Positions 53,530 through 62,353 of a stretch of 64,000 nt of DNA are shown here, one piece after another. Position numbers and translations under genes: made by a program. The notes beneath the pieces were generated by a model. It had not been told where the DNA came from and made no database searches. It worked only from the letters and a program-made list of their open reading frames with translations. The stretch is from Microthrixaceae bacterium (lineage in GTDB: Bacteria; Actinomycetota; Acidimicrobiia; Acidimicrobiales; Microtrichaceae): positions 92,917-156,916 of the forward strand of contig JADLFH010000040.1 in assembly GCA_020845705.1 (NCBI GenBank), given 5' to 3'. Numbering within the stretch: position 1 is the first letter of the stretch; every line of letters starts with the position of its first letter.

Positions 53530-55146
53530 TCAGGGGTAGGTGACGGGGTCCGGGTACCCGTCGAGGCCCGGTGCGTGGTTCGGGTTGTAGTAGGGGTCCC
53601 GATGCGTCCAGGTCCACCACCGTTCCCGCAGCCGGTCGAGCTCGGTGCTCGACACCGACGGGTCACGCGACATCGACTCGAAGTGGTACAGCCGGGCGTG
53701 GGGTGTGACCACCACTCGCCGGCCCGACGCCCGCACCTTCATGCAGAAGTCCACGTCCTGGTAGTTGCCGGGGAACTCGCGGCTGAACCCTCCAACCTCG
53801 TCGAACACCTCGGCTCTACACATCAACGCGGCGCCCGTCACCCCCGACACCTCCCGGTCGAGGCACACCGCGAGGCGGTTCGCGAGGGTCTCGTCGCTGC
53901 GCCCGAACAGAAGGTGTCCCGGGTTGCCACCGATCAACACGTGGCCGACGTGTTGGATCCGGCCGTCCTCGAACAGCAGCTCACAACCCACCGCTCCCAC
54001 GTCAGGCTCGTGCGCGAAGCCGATGAGCGTCTCGAGCCAGTCGGGCGTGATCACCTCGATGTCGTCGTTGAGGAACAACAAGAGCTCGCCACGCGCGTGC
54101 GCGGCACCGAGATTGCACTTGGCGGAGAAGTCGAAGGGCGCGTCGAACGGAACCACCCGCAACCGCTCCCCCGCGATCCCCGCGACCTCCTCCAACACCT
54201 CGGCTGGTGTGTCGGCATCGGCGACCACCACCAGCTCGAAGTGCTCCCACGAGCTGCGGTGAGCGATGCTGCGCACCGCGTCGACGAGCATCACCCGCTC
54301 CCGACCCCACACCACCCCGGAACCACCACGGGTTGGTATCACGATGCTCACCAACGGCTCGCCACCGACGCGCCGCTTCACCCGGAAGTGACCCCGCTGG
54401 TCCAACTCGACGACCTCCGCGTCGATACCGAGCCGATTGCAGTGATCCTCGATGGCCCGCTTGGCCGCCTCGTACGCGTAGGGCTTCACGTCATCGCCTG
54501 CGAGCACCGAAGTGGGAACGGTCCGCCAGTGATACAGCACCTTGGGGATGTGGACGACCTGCCGCGCCCTCTCGGTGACCCGCAACACCAGGTCCCAGTC
54601 CTGAGAGCCGTCGTAGCCGTCGCGGAACCAGCCGACCTCCTCCCCCACGCTGCGGCGGATCGCGGACAGGTGACAGGTGTACATCTGGTTGCGGAAACGC
54701 TCCGGCGACCAGTCCGGCTTGTAGAACGGGTTGCCCCGTCGGCCCGCCATGTCGACGATGTCCTCGTCGCTGTAGACGTAGTCCACCTCCGGTTCGTGCA
54801 CGAAGACGCTGGCCACCTCACGCAACGCGGCCGTATGCAACATGTCGTCGTGGTCCAACAGGGCGATCACGTCACCGTCGGACATGGCGATGGCGTCGTT
54901 CGACGCGGCGACGATCCCCCCGTTGGTCTCCCGGCGACGCACCAGGATCCGGGGGTCGGTGGACGCCAGCTCCAACAGCAACGGCCAAACGTGGGCTGAC
55001 GGCGAGGCGTCGTCGACCAAACAGAGCTGCCACCTGCCATAGCTCTGGGCGCGCACCGAGGCCACGCACTCCCGCAACACCGCCTCGTCGGTGTCGTAGA
55101 CCGGCGTGATGACCGAGATCTTGGGCTCGGGTGCCTCCTGAGTCAC
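53530..55146 (-). CDS. Glycosyltransferase with two tandem GT2 domains
   Basis: A 538-residue protein. The first GT-A domain (about 8-235) has ISVITPVYDTDEAVL, CLVDDASPS, LLDHDDMLH as the DxD motif and DGSQDWDLVLRV as the catalytic region. The second (about 265-500) has VSIVIPTRGGS, FLNDDIEVI as DxD, SGVTGAALMCRAEVFDEVGG and NYQDVDFCMKV. Two-domain GT2 proteins can add two residues in turn. The GTG start lies 6 bases after TAGGGT. It is monocistronic, with a hairpin downstream. Confidence 0.9.
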   Translation of the reverse strand: MTQEAPEPKISVITPVYDTDEAVLRECVASVRAQSYGRWQLCLVDDASPSAHVWPLLLELASTDPRILVRRRETNGGIVAASNDAIAMSDGDVIALLDHDDMLHTAALREVASVFVHEPEVDYVYSDEDIVDMAGRRGNPFYKPDWSPERFRNQMYTCHLSAIRRSVGEEVGWFRDGYDGSQDWDLVLRVTERARQVVHIPKVLYHWRTVPTSVLAGDDVKPYAYEAAKRAIEDHCNRLGIDAEVVELDQRGHFRVKRRVGGEPLVSIVIPTRGGSGVVWGRERVMLVDAVRSIAHRSSWEHFELVVVADADTPAEVLEEVAGIAGERLRVVPFDAPFDFSAKCNLGAAHARGELLLFLNDDIEVITPDWLETLIGFAHEPDVGAVGCELLFEDGRIQHVGHVLIGGNPGHLLFGRSDETLANRLAVCLDREVSGVTGAALMCRAEVFDEVGGFSREFPGNYQDVDFCMKVRASGRRVVVTPHARLYHFESMSRDPSVSSTELDRLRERWWTWTHRDPYYNPNHAPGLDGYPDPVTYP

Positions 55147-55152
55147 CGGCTC

Positions 55153-55158
55153 ACCCTA
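55153..55158 (-). promoter_or_regulatory. -10 hexamer TAGGGT of the tandem GT2 gene
   Basis: Minus-strand TAGGGT, 6 bases, then GTG 55146. Confidence 0.55.
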
Positions 55159-55214
55159 TCGACGGCTCCGCAACTGCATTGCGGTCCCCTCCCTCAGCCG
55201 CGAGCATTGGTGGG

Positions 55215-55652
55215 GTGGGAACCGAGGGAACAGACCAGACCGCCAGGGAGTGGGCCACCGCGAACCTGGAACTGCTGTGGAAGATGAGCCGCTGGACGCG
55301 GGTGGCATCCGCGCAGCTCGACGGGGCGTTGACCGCCGGCCAGTCCACTTCTGGTGGAGACACACGTGTGGGCTTCTCCCTCAAGTACGAGGTCAAAGAC
55401 GGCCTGCTCGACGAGCTGGTGGATCTCATCGTCGCGGCCCAGGAGAACGGCGCATCCACGGGACCGGTCGCCGATGTGGCCCGGGTCACCTGGGACGCAC
55501 ATCACCTGATCTCGAACAACCTCCGCTTGGCCGTGAGGGCCCAGTACCAGGATTCCGGGATGACGGAGAAGGCACGGTTCGCGCTGCGTGACGTGGCAGA
55601 CGCCATCGACAGCCTTCTCCTCGACCTGCTCCACTCGCGGGTCGAGCACTGA
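55215..55652 (+). CDS. Helical protein of unknown function
   Basis: A 145-residue, mostly helical protein without signal peptide: TAREWATANLELLWKMSRW at the start, a GFSLKYEVKDGLLDELVDLI segment in the middle and DVADAIDSLLLDLLHSR at the end. GTG 55215 is chosen as the likely start; the frame extends 28 codons further. It ends one base before the O-methyltransferase gene, so they form an operon. I do not recognise the family. Confidence 0.68.
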   Translation: MGTEGTDQTAREWATANLELLWKMSRWTRVASAQLDGALTAGQSTSGGDTRVGFSLKYEVKDGLLDELVDLIVAAQENGASTGPVADVARVTWDAHHLISNNLRLAVRAQYQDSGMTEKARFALRDVADAIDSLLLDLLHSRVEH

Positions 55653-55653
55653 G

Positions 55654-56487
55654 ATGACCGATGCGGGGTCCCCGAGCCTCGACGACGGCGGCGAGCGCTA
55701 CCTGGATCTCATCGCGCGCTGTCTGACACGCGAGATCTTCCTGGACCAGGAGTGGTGGGACGCGGACCTGCGTCAATGGCCCGGCGACGCCGACGAACTG
55801 CGGACCCAGCTCCGCGCCTTGGGTTGGCGCGCGGTCCGTCGCGGCGACCCCGCGGCACGGGCCGAGGGGCGTGACTGGCCTCCGACAGCCGAGACGATGG
55901 TGGGTACAGAACGCCTCGACAACGTCGCCGGTCTGTGTCGCCGGGCGATCGAGGAGGGCGTGGCGGGCGACTTCATCGAGACCGGCGTATGGCGCGGCGG
56001 TGTGACGATCCTGATGCGGGCCGTGCTGGCCGCCTACGGGATCGGAGACCGGAGGGTGTGGGTGGCGGACTCCTTCGAAGGCCTCCCGGTACCCGATCCC
56101 GCCTACCCCGCCGACGAAGGGCTCGACTGGTCCCATGTGGAGCTGCTCAAGGTCGACGCCGACACCGTGCGGGCGAACTTCGAACGCTACGGACTCTGGG
56201 ACGAGCAGGTGTGCCTCCTCGAAGGGTGGTTCGCAGACACTCTGGACGACGCGCCCATCGATCGGCTCGCGGTGTTGCGCCTCGACGGCGACCTCTTCGG
56301 GTCGACGATGGACGCGTTGGAAGCGCTCTATCCGAAGATGTCCCCCGGCGGGTTCGTGATCGTCGACGACTACGGCGGCTGGGAGTCGTGCCGCGCCGCA
56401 GTCGACGACTACCGCTCGGCACATGGCATCGACGCCCCGATCCAGCGGGTCGACTGGACCGGCGTGTGGTGGCAGGTGCCTGCCTGA
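55654..56487 (+). CDS. TylF/MycF-family sugar O-methyltransferase
   Basis: A 277-residue SAM- and metal-dependent methyltransferase. The family features are FIETGVWRGGVTILMRAVL near 107, VWVADSFEGLPVPD near 135, the metal-binding Asp211 in RLDGDLFGST and Asp238/Asp239 in IVDDYGGWESC. Members methylate hydroxyls of deoxysugars, as in tylosin and mycinamicin. In this sugar-gene setting it probably methylates a residue of the glycan. ATG 55654 lies directly after the upstream stop. Confidence 0.9.
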   Translation: MTDAGSPSLDDGGERYLDLIARCLTREIFLDQEWWDADLRQWPGDADELRTQLRALGWRAVRRGDPAARAEGRDWPPTAETMVGTERLDNVAGLCRRAIEEGVAGDFIETGVWRGGVTILMRAVLAAYGIGDRRVWVADSFEGLPVPDPAYPADEGLDWSHVELLKVDADTVRANFERYGLWDEQVCLLEGWFADTLDDAPIDRLAVLRLDGDLFGSTMDALEALYPKMSPGGFVIVDDYGGWESCRAAVDDYRSAHGIDAPIQRVDWTGVWWQVPA

Positions 56488-56491
56488 AGCC

Positions 56492-58450
56492 TCAGCGCCG
56501 GCGGCGTGGCGGCCGCCACGGGCCGAGGAGTTGGTTGCAGATCGGCGCACGCCCCACCGCCAGGTTGCGACGAGCACGGGCGACGGCGCAGAAGAACTTG
56601 GTGCGCAGGATGAAGTTGAAGAACGCGATGAGCTGTTCCTGAGTCGGCCCGCTGGGTGCCGCAGCAGGGGGCGCACCGATAACCGGATTGCCCGCGCTAC
56701 CGATGCCCACGTCCACCCTGCCCGTCGACGTGCCCACCGACGAGAGGCCACCCCGGTACAGCACGGCGTGGACGAAGTACGAACCCGGACCGACACCCGC
56801 GCCATTCCAGCGGTAGGTCTGGGTTCCCTGCCCCACGGTGAGGTTCGTCGCGATCCGGGTGCCGAGGCCGTTGCCGGCCGAACGGTCGGTGTCCGCGTAG
56901 AGGTCGGCGGTGGTGCCCCCCGCCCACTGAGTGTCGGCGAAGTGGATGTCGAAGGTAGGCGAGACAGACTCGTTGCGCAGCAGCTTCACGTCGTCGAGGT
57001 GCCAGCTACGTCCACCCGGATCCTCGTGGGGGTCGAAGCGGAGCTGGCTCACGAAGGTGCCCGCGCCGCTGCCCCACGGTCGGATGTCGGGCGTGCCCAC
57101 CGGGTCGGTCGAAGCCGTGCCGTTGAGGTCGACGATGTAGGTGGACTTCGAGACGTTCTCCACCATCGGCAGGCTCACCTGCTGGATTCCGCCGTCGAGG
57201 GTCTTCCACACGATGCGGCCCACGAGGCCGCCGCCGGGCGCGTCCTCCAGGCCCCACGGGCCGTCGAAGGCGATGGTTACGGCGATCTTGCGGTAGCGGG
57301 TCGCGTCGATGGCCCTACCGCTCTGGTTGAGGACGAACACGGGGTCGTTGCGGGCCCCGGCGCCGGCCGCGTGCATCTCGCCGCCGGACCAGCTCACCGA
57401 GACGTTCGCCGTCTCCCAGATGTCGGAGCTCTGGTTCATGTCCCACGGATCGCCACGCACCTCCGCGGCCCAGTCGACACCGCCGGATTCGCTCGGCGAG
57501 AAGACCACCGGCGCAGGCCTCGACGTAACCGGCATCGTGACCGCGGAGCTGAACCCCGAGCGGGTTTCCGACTGCGACGTGTAGAAGCGGACGGCACCGT
57601 TACGCCGGAAGATCCCCGAAGCAAGGCTCACGTTCGACCCGGCGGCGAAGGTTCCGATGCGGTTGGCGGTCGGTTCGGGCCCCGTACCCCCCGAGACGCC
57701 GTCGTTGAGCTGGTTGTCATCGGTGTCGTACCACAGCTCCACGTTGCCGCTGCCGCCGCTGAGGGTTACCGACAGCGACGGTGACGGCTCGTAGACGCTG
57801 AAGTCCTCCAACAACAGGTTGGGCTTGGTCGGCTCGTTGAACGCCGGCGACAGGTACAGCAGCGAGATGTCGCCCTCCCACGCGGAGCCGGCGTGGCCGC
57901 TGTGGGCGACGCTCTGGAAGGTCTCGTGGTCCTGTTGGGACCTCATGTCGAGGTCGTAGGTGTGCCAGCCCGGATGGATGTCGAAGTACGAGTAGCCGTC
58001 CGCGCAGCTACCACACGTTCGGAACCCGATGGCGCCGACCGCGGCACGGTTGGAGTGCATGCGGAAGGTGATGCGGCTGAAGCGGCTGCCGTCGAGGATC
58101 CGCGAACGCGGGTCACGGATCGCGCTGTTGGGCAGGCCCCCGGGATCACCGCGAAGCAGGAACACCTGACCGACCCCCCACAGCCGCAACTTGCCCGACT
58201 CCCAACCGGCGCTGCCGTCCTGCACCATGCGACCCGGCGTGAGGTCGAGGTCCTCGCCGTTGGCGAAGTCCATCGGATCACCCCACTGGTTCTCGAAGTA
58301 GTCGACCGGCGCCGCGACGCTCGACGCTGAGGGCACCACGTTCGACGGGGTCGCGTCTGCCACCGGCATCCGGGCCAGCTCCGCTCCGGCGAGGGCGATC
58401 GTCAGGGCGGTGACCAGGGCACGACGTCGGGCGCGGCGGGTTTGCATCAT
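56492..58450 (-). CDS. Large secreted protein with two related beta-rich modules, function unknown
   Basis: A 652-residue exported protein; an Arg-rich n-region and hydrophobic segment (about 10-33) form the signal peptide. Two modules seem related: about 47-240 (FENQWGDPMDFANGEDL, HPGWHTYDLDM, FSVYEPSPS) and about 335-505 (VRGDPWDMNQSSDIWET, WHLDDVKLLRNESVSP), each ending in a strand-rich LxLDDxxxY-like piece as in carbohydrate-binding beta-sandwiches. A further domain and a basic, Cys-containing tail (FFCAVARARRN, PICNQLLGPW) follow. It starts 6 bases after the bifunctional transferase stop. Surface glycan binding is a guess. Confidence 0.78.
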   Translation of the reverse strand: MMQTRRARRRALVTALTIALAGAELARMPVADATPSNVVPSASSVAAPVDYFENQWGDPMDFANGEDLDLTPGRMVQDGSAGWESGKLRLWGVGQVFLLRGDPGGLPNSAIRDPRSRILDGSRFSRITFRMHSNRAAVGAIGFRTCGSCADGYSYFDIHPGWHTYDLDMRSQQDHETFQSVAHSGHAGSAWEGDISLLYLSPAFNEPTKPNLLLEDFSVYEPSPSLSVTLSGGSGNVELWYDTDDNQLNDGVSGGTGPEPTANRIGTFAAGSNVSLASGIFRRNGAVRFYTSQSETRSGFSSAVTMPVTSRPAPVVFSPSESGGVDWAAEVRGDPWDMNQSSDIWETANVSVSWSGGEMHAAGAGARNDPVFVLNQSGRAIDATRYRKIAVTIAFDGPWGLEDAPGGGLVGRIVWKTLDGGIQQVSLPMVENVSKSTYIVDLNGTASTDPVGTPDIRPWGSGAGTFVSQLRFDPHEDPGGRSWHLDDVKLLRNESVSPTFDIHFADTQWAGGTTADLYADTDRSAGNGLGTRIATNLTVGQGTQTYRWNGAGVGPGSYFVHAVLYRGGLSSVGTSTGRVDVGIGSAGNPVIGAPPAAAPSGPTQEQLIAFFNFILRTKFFCAVARARRNLAVGRAPICNQLLGPWRPPRRRR

Positions 58451-58456
58451 GGGTCC

Positions 58457-61084
58457 TTATGTCGGCATTTCGCTCGACTGCTTTGAGCCGGCCTGCCGGA
58501 CCAGCAGCGGCCCCACCGCCCGCGCCAAGTCGGCCCAGCGTCGCGGTGGCGCCTCGGACGCCACGCGGAGGCGCTCGGCGTGGTGGGCCGGGTCCTCCAG
58601 GTGACGGCGTATCAGCGATGCGAGCTGCTCGGATCGCTCGGGGTCGAAGTACTCGGCCGCGTCGCCGCCGGCCTCGCGCAACGCCCCACCTTTGGAGGAC
58701 AGCACGACCCGGCCCCGGGCGAGCGCCTCGGCGACCGGAAGCCCGAAGCCTTCCGAGAAGGACGCGGCGACCACCGCGAACGCATCGCGGTAGAGGGCTT
58801 CGAGCTCCGCGTCGGTGGCGGTCTCCAACCAGTGCACCCGATGCGATTCCGATGCGAGCTTCCGGAGCCGTGCGATCGACTCCTCCGAACGCCAGCCGGG
58901 CCGACCGACGACGACCAGATGAAGCTCGGGGTGCTCCTCGCCCACCATCTCGAACGCGTCGAGGACCACGGCGTGGTTCTTGCGGGGCTCGACCGTTCCG
59001 ACCACCAGGAGATATGGGGCCTCGCCCACGCCGTCGGGTAGAGCGGCAGGCTCGCCAGCCCCTTCTGATGGCAACTCGGCGCCGAGCGGAACCACGACCA
59101 CAGGCGGGCAGCGGCGGCCCGCGTGGGTCAGCCGGCGGCGGTATTCCGCCGACGTGTCCTCCGAGATCGCCAGGACCAGATCCGCGTGGCGCGCGTGCGC
59201 GTCCACATGGTCGGCGAACAATGCTGCGTTCGTGGGTTCGAACCACTCGGGGCGGCTGATGGGCAACACGTCGTAGAGCACCTGCACGATCCGCAGACCG
59301 TCGCGGGAGAGCTTCGGCAGCAGCTCACGACGCGTGATCGCCCGCATGTTCCAAGTGGCGTCGAGATCCAGGAAGACGGCGCCCGGCTCCAGGCGGTCCA
59401 ACAGCAGCTCCCGCTCCAACGGCGGTTCCGCCGCGAGCGCGCGCCGACGCCGCAGCGCCTCGGCCAGGGGCTTCAACCCGACCAGCGTCCCGATCGCCCC
59501 CGCCCTCCGGCGCCACGGGCGCTGGGGCGCGGGGCGCGGCCTGGGGCGTTGACGCGCGGTCGGTGCCAGGAGCTCGGCGTACTCCTCCGCTGTGACCTGC
59601 CGGTAGCGACCGTGGAGCTGCGAGAAGACGATCGGCACCAACTCGATGTCGGGAGCCTCCACCGGCAGGTGGCGGATGATCTCGCAGGTGACCCGCTGGA
59701 TTCCCGCTCTCCAGCCGGAACGCAACGTCTCGGAGACATCCACATAGACGACCGTCGGCCCTCCCAGGCGCGGCTTGGGGGGCCGTGGGTGCGACGGTGG
59801 CATCCAGCGGCTCACCACATCGTCGGATTCCTCGAGGCCGATCATCTCGGCACGCCGGGAGCGAAGGATCTCACCGACCCGCTCCCCCACCCCGGCCGCC
59901 ACCCGCGCCCATGCCGCGGTGATGGTGAAGTCGGGCCGTTGCCCGCGCCTGAGCCTTCCGGTGACGTTGCGACGGAAATACGGCCACGACAGGTGCCACG
60001 CGTTCGCGTACGCAGCACGCCGCTGCCGCCAGGTGCCGTTGCGGGTGACCGTCAGCAGCCAGTTGCGGTAGTTGAGGAAGAAGAACGGTCGCGCCGTGGC
60101 ACCCGCGGTTCCCCCGTGCATGTGGTGCAGCACCGACGCCGGTTCGCACAGCGTGCGCCACCCCCCACGGCGGGCACGCCACACGAGGTCGGTGTCCTCG
60201 TAATAGGCGAAGTGGCGGGGATCGAACACCCCGACCGCCGCGAGCATCTCGGCCCGCAGCAGCACGCCGCCACCGCTCCATCCCAGAACCTCCCGCCGCC
60301 CGATCCGCGGGTCGTCGCGATCGCCGAAGCTGCGTTCGTACCCCTCGCACTGCGCGGTGAGATCCGTTCCCAACGAGTTGATCCTGCGCGTTGCGGTGGC
60401 CGGGTCGACCGGGATCCGCAGGCTTGTGGCGTTGCCGTCGGCCGCCCGGATCCGCAGCTCGACGATCGCCTCGCTCGACCCGGCCGCGACGGGAACGCCG
60501 ATGGCGGTGGAGGTCCGCACCCGACGGATCGTCTCGAGGGGCAGCCTCGGATGGGTGGTTACCACGAGGTCGCCCGTGAGGATGCGGCGGGTCACGTCGA
60601 AGCCGTCGACGCGCACCCGATCGAGGATCGCCTCGCTGCCGTCGGCCGGCGCGTACACCGGCACCTCGACATATGGAGCCTCGAGCAGGATCTTCGGGCA
60701 GACCGCACCGACGTCGGGGGCGGATCCGATGGCGTCGACGAGCGGCCGCAGCCATCCCGGTTCAACCGTCGCGTCGTTATTGACCAGGGCGACCAGATCC
60801 ACACCCGGCACTTCACCCCTGGCGACATCGCGCATGGCTCGGTTGCACGCTTCGGCGAAACCCAGGTTGGTTCGGTTGGCTATCAGGCGGATGCCGGGAA
60901 AGTCGTGTGCGATCCGCTCGCGTGAGCCGTCGAGCGACGCGTTGTCCACGACGACGATCTCGAAACGCCCTTCCGGGTAGTCGGTGCAGCGCAGCGATCG
61001 CACGCACCGCGCCGTGTACCACGCCGAGTTCCAGTTGAGGACGACGATCCGAACGAACGGCAGCGCCGCCTCCGCGCCAGACAC
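58457..61084 (-). CDS. Bifunctional GT2-GT4 glycosyltransferase with an insertion in the GT2 domain
   Basis: An 875-residue protein. Residues 1-380 are a rhamnosyltransferase-like GT2 domain: IVVLNWNSAWYTARCV, VVDNASLDGS, LVNNDATVEPGWL (DxD), and later GWSGGGVLLRAEMLAAVG and YYEDTDLVWRARRGG. Between these parts lies an insert of about 120 residues (about 140-260), which is unusual for the family. Residues about 440-865 are a GT4 protein with VVGTVEPRKNHAVVLDAF and SFSEGFGLPVAEALARG (E-x7-E). Two transfers in one chain are likely. GTG 61084 lies 8 bases after TAGTCT. Confidence 0.9.
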   Translation of the reverse strand: MSGAEAALPFVRIVVLNWNSAWYTARCVRSLRCTDYPEGRFEIVVVDNASLDGSRERIAHDFPGIRLIANRTNLGFAEACNRAMRDVARGEVPGVDLVALVNNDATVEPGWLRPLVDAIGSAPDVGAVCPKILLEAPYVEVPVYAPADGSEAILDRVRVDGFDVTRRILTGDLVVTTHPRLPLETIRRVRTSTAIGVPVAAGSSEAIVELRIRAADGNATSLRIPVDPATATRRINSLGTDLTAQCEGYERSFGDRDDPRIGRREVLGWSGGGVLLRAEMLAAVGVFDPRHFAYYEDTDLVWRARRGGWRTLCEPASVLHHMHGGTAGATARPFFFLNYRNWLLTVTRNGTWRQRRAAYANAWHLSWPYFRRNVTGRLRRGQRPDFTITAAWARVAAGVGERVGEILRSRRAEMIGLEESDDVVSRWMPPSHPRPPKPRLGGPTVVYVDVSETLRSGWRAGIQRVTCEIIRHLPVEAPDIELVPIVFSQLHGRYRQVTAEEYAELLAPTARQRPRPRPAPQRPWRRRAGAIGTLVGLKPLAEALRRRRALAAEPPLERELLLDRLEPGAVFLDLDATWNMRAITRRELLPKLSRDGLRIVQVLYDVLPISRPEWFEPTNAALFADHVDAHARHADLVLAISEDTSAEYRRRLTHAGRRCPPVVVVPLGAELPSEGAGEPAALPDGVGEAPYLLVVGTVEPRKNHAVVLDAFEMVGEEHPELHLVVVGRPGWRSEESIARLRKLASESHRVHWLETATDAELEALYRDAFAVVAASFSEGFGLPVAEALARGRVVLSSKGGALREAGGDAAEYFDPERSEQLASLIRRHLEDPAHHAERLRVASEAPPRRWADLARAVGPLLVRQAGSKQSSEMPT

Positions 61085-61092
61085 GGGCGGAG

Positions 61093-61098
61093 AGACTA
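61093..61098 (-). promoter_or_regulatory. -10 hexamer TAGTCT of the GT2-GT4 gene
   Basis: Minus-strand TAGTCT, 8 bases, then GTG 61084. The operon would include the secreted protein gene. Confidence 0.5.
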
Positions 61099-61106
61099 GA
61101 CCCGAC

Positions 61107-62282
61107 TCAGGCAGTCGGCGCTTGCAGGGGTGCGGGCTGGCAGTGACCGTCGAGCTCCACCACCTGGATCTGGTCGCGGTTCTCCCAGGTGATCTCGTTC
61201 TTGGGATCCTTGCGGATCTTGAACTCGCGGAACTCCATGTCGAGTGCGTCCACCGTCAGGTAACGGCCGATCAGAGGGGAACCGATACCCAGCAGGAGCT
61301 TCAGGGCCTCGATCGCCTGGAGGGTGCCGATGATGCCGGGCAACGCCCCCAACACGCCGGCCTCGGCGCAGCTCGGCGCCAACTCGGCCGGTGGCGGTTC
61401 GGGCAACATGTCGCGGTAGGTGGGGCCATCCTTGGGGTGGAACACGGTGATCTGGCCGTCGAAACGGAAGATCGAGCCGTGCACCACCGGGATGCCGAGC
61501 TTCACCGACGCGTCGTTGAGCATGTAGCGAACCGGGAAGTTGTCGGCGCCGTCGACCACGAGGTCGTAGCCGGAGATGATCTCCTCTATGTTCGACGCGT
61601 CGAGCCGAACGTCGTGGGTGATGACCTTCACGTCGGGGTTCAACTTCTCGATCGTCTCCCGCGCCGAGTCGACCTTGCGCATCCCCACGCGGTCGAGGTT
61701 GTGGATCACCTGGCGTTGCAGGTTGGAGTGGTCGACGACATCCATGTCCACGATGCCGATGGTGCCGACGCCGGCTGCGGCCAGATAGAGCGCCGCGGGG
61801 GCGCCCAGTCCTCCCGCGCCCAGGAGCAACACCTTCGATTCCAACAGCTTCTGTTGACCCTCCTCACCCACCTCGGGCACGAGCAGGTGGCGGTGGTAGC
61901 GGTTGCGCTGCTCCGCGTTCAACACGGCGGGAGCGCGCCACTCACGACCCTCGTCCTTCCACTTGTTGAAACCACCCGCGACCGACACGACATCGGCGTA
62001 ACCCAGCTCACCCAGGGTCTTGGCCGCGAACACCGACCTCACCCCCGATGCGCAATGGATGACCACGGTCTTGGTCTTGTCTGGGATCCGGGCCTCGATG
62101 TTGGACTCGAGCTGTCCTCGGGGGATGAAGACCGCGCCCGGAATCGCTCCCTGCGCGAACTCGTCTGGTTCACGGACATCGAGCACCGCTGCGCCGGAGG
62201 CACGCAGATCGGCTGCCTCGGCAGTGCTCACCTCGCGGATCTGGGCCTTGGTCTTGCTGAGGAGCTCACGGAAGTCGGGCAT
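61107..62282 (-). CDS. Sulfur-carrier adenylyltransferase with N-terminal rhodanese domain (MoeB/MoeZ-like)
   Basis: A 391-residue fusion. Residues about 15-115 are a rhodanese with active-site Cys77 in IHCASGVRS. Residues about 123-370 are a ThiF/MoeB domain: NRYHRHLLVPEVG, LLLGAGGLGAPAALYL (ATP), DHSNLQRQV, DGADNF and the conserved Cys305 in PSCAEAGVLG. MoeZ-type enzymes activate MoaD/ThiS-like carrier proteins and hand on sulfur, but their rhodanese is at the C-terminus; here the order is reversed. The CxxC zinc pairs of MoeB are absent. ATG 62282 is chosen because AAAGGA lies 6 bases upstream. Confidence 0.88.
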   Translation of the reverse strand: MPDFRELLSKTKAQIREVSTAEAADLRASGAAVLDVREPDEFAQGAIPGAVFIPRGQLESNIEARIPDKTKTVVIHCASGVRSVFAAKTLGELGYADVVSVAGGFNKWKDEGREWRAPAVLNAEQRNRYHRHLLVPEVGEEGQQKLLESKVLLLGAGGLGAPAALYLAAAGVGTIGIVDMDVVDHSNLQRQVIHNLDRVGMRKVDSARETIEKLNPDVKVITHDVRLDASNIEEIISGYDLVVDGADNFPVRYMLNDASVKLGIPVVHGSIFRFDGQITVFHPKDGPTYRDMLPEPPPAELAPSCAEAGVLGALPGIIGTLQAIEALKLLLGIGSPLIGRYLTVDALDMEFREFKIRKDPKNEITWENRDQIQVVELDGHCQPAPLQAPTA

Positions 62283-62303
62283 CACGCGTCCTTTCGACCC
62301 AAA

Positions 62304-62309
62304 AGCCTA
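62304..62309 (-). promoter_or_regulatory. -10 hexamer TAGGCT upstream of the rhodanese-MoeB gene
   Basis: Minus-strand TAGGCT lies 21 bases before ATG 62282, leaving a short leader that contains the AAAGGA ribosome site. Confidence 0.4.
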
Positions 62310-62353
62310 CCAAGTCGGTCAACAATCGGTCGAGACGGCACATTCCGGCCGGA

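Noticed and set aside
53428..54999. Long plus-strand frame (523 codons) opposite the tandem GT2 gene
   Set aside because: Composition is that of an antisense shadow (His, Arg, Val rich), while the minus strand has clear GT2 motifs.
59123..60925. 600-codon plus-strand frame opposite the GT2-GT4 gene
   Set aside because: A shadow frame caused by high GC; no motif, and the minus frame is well supported.
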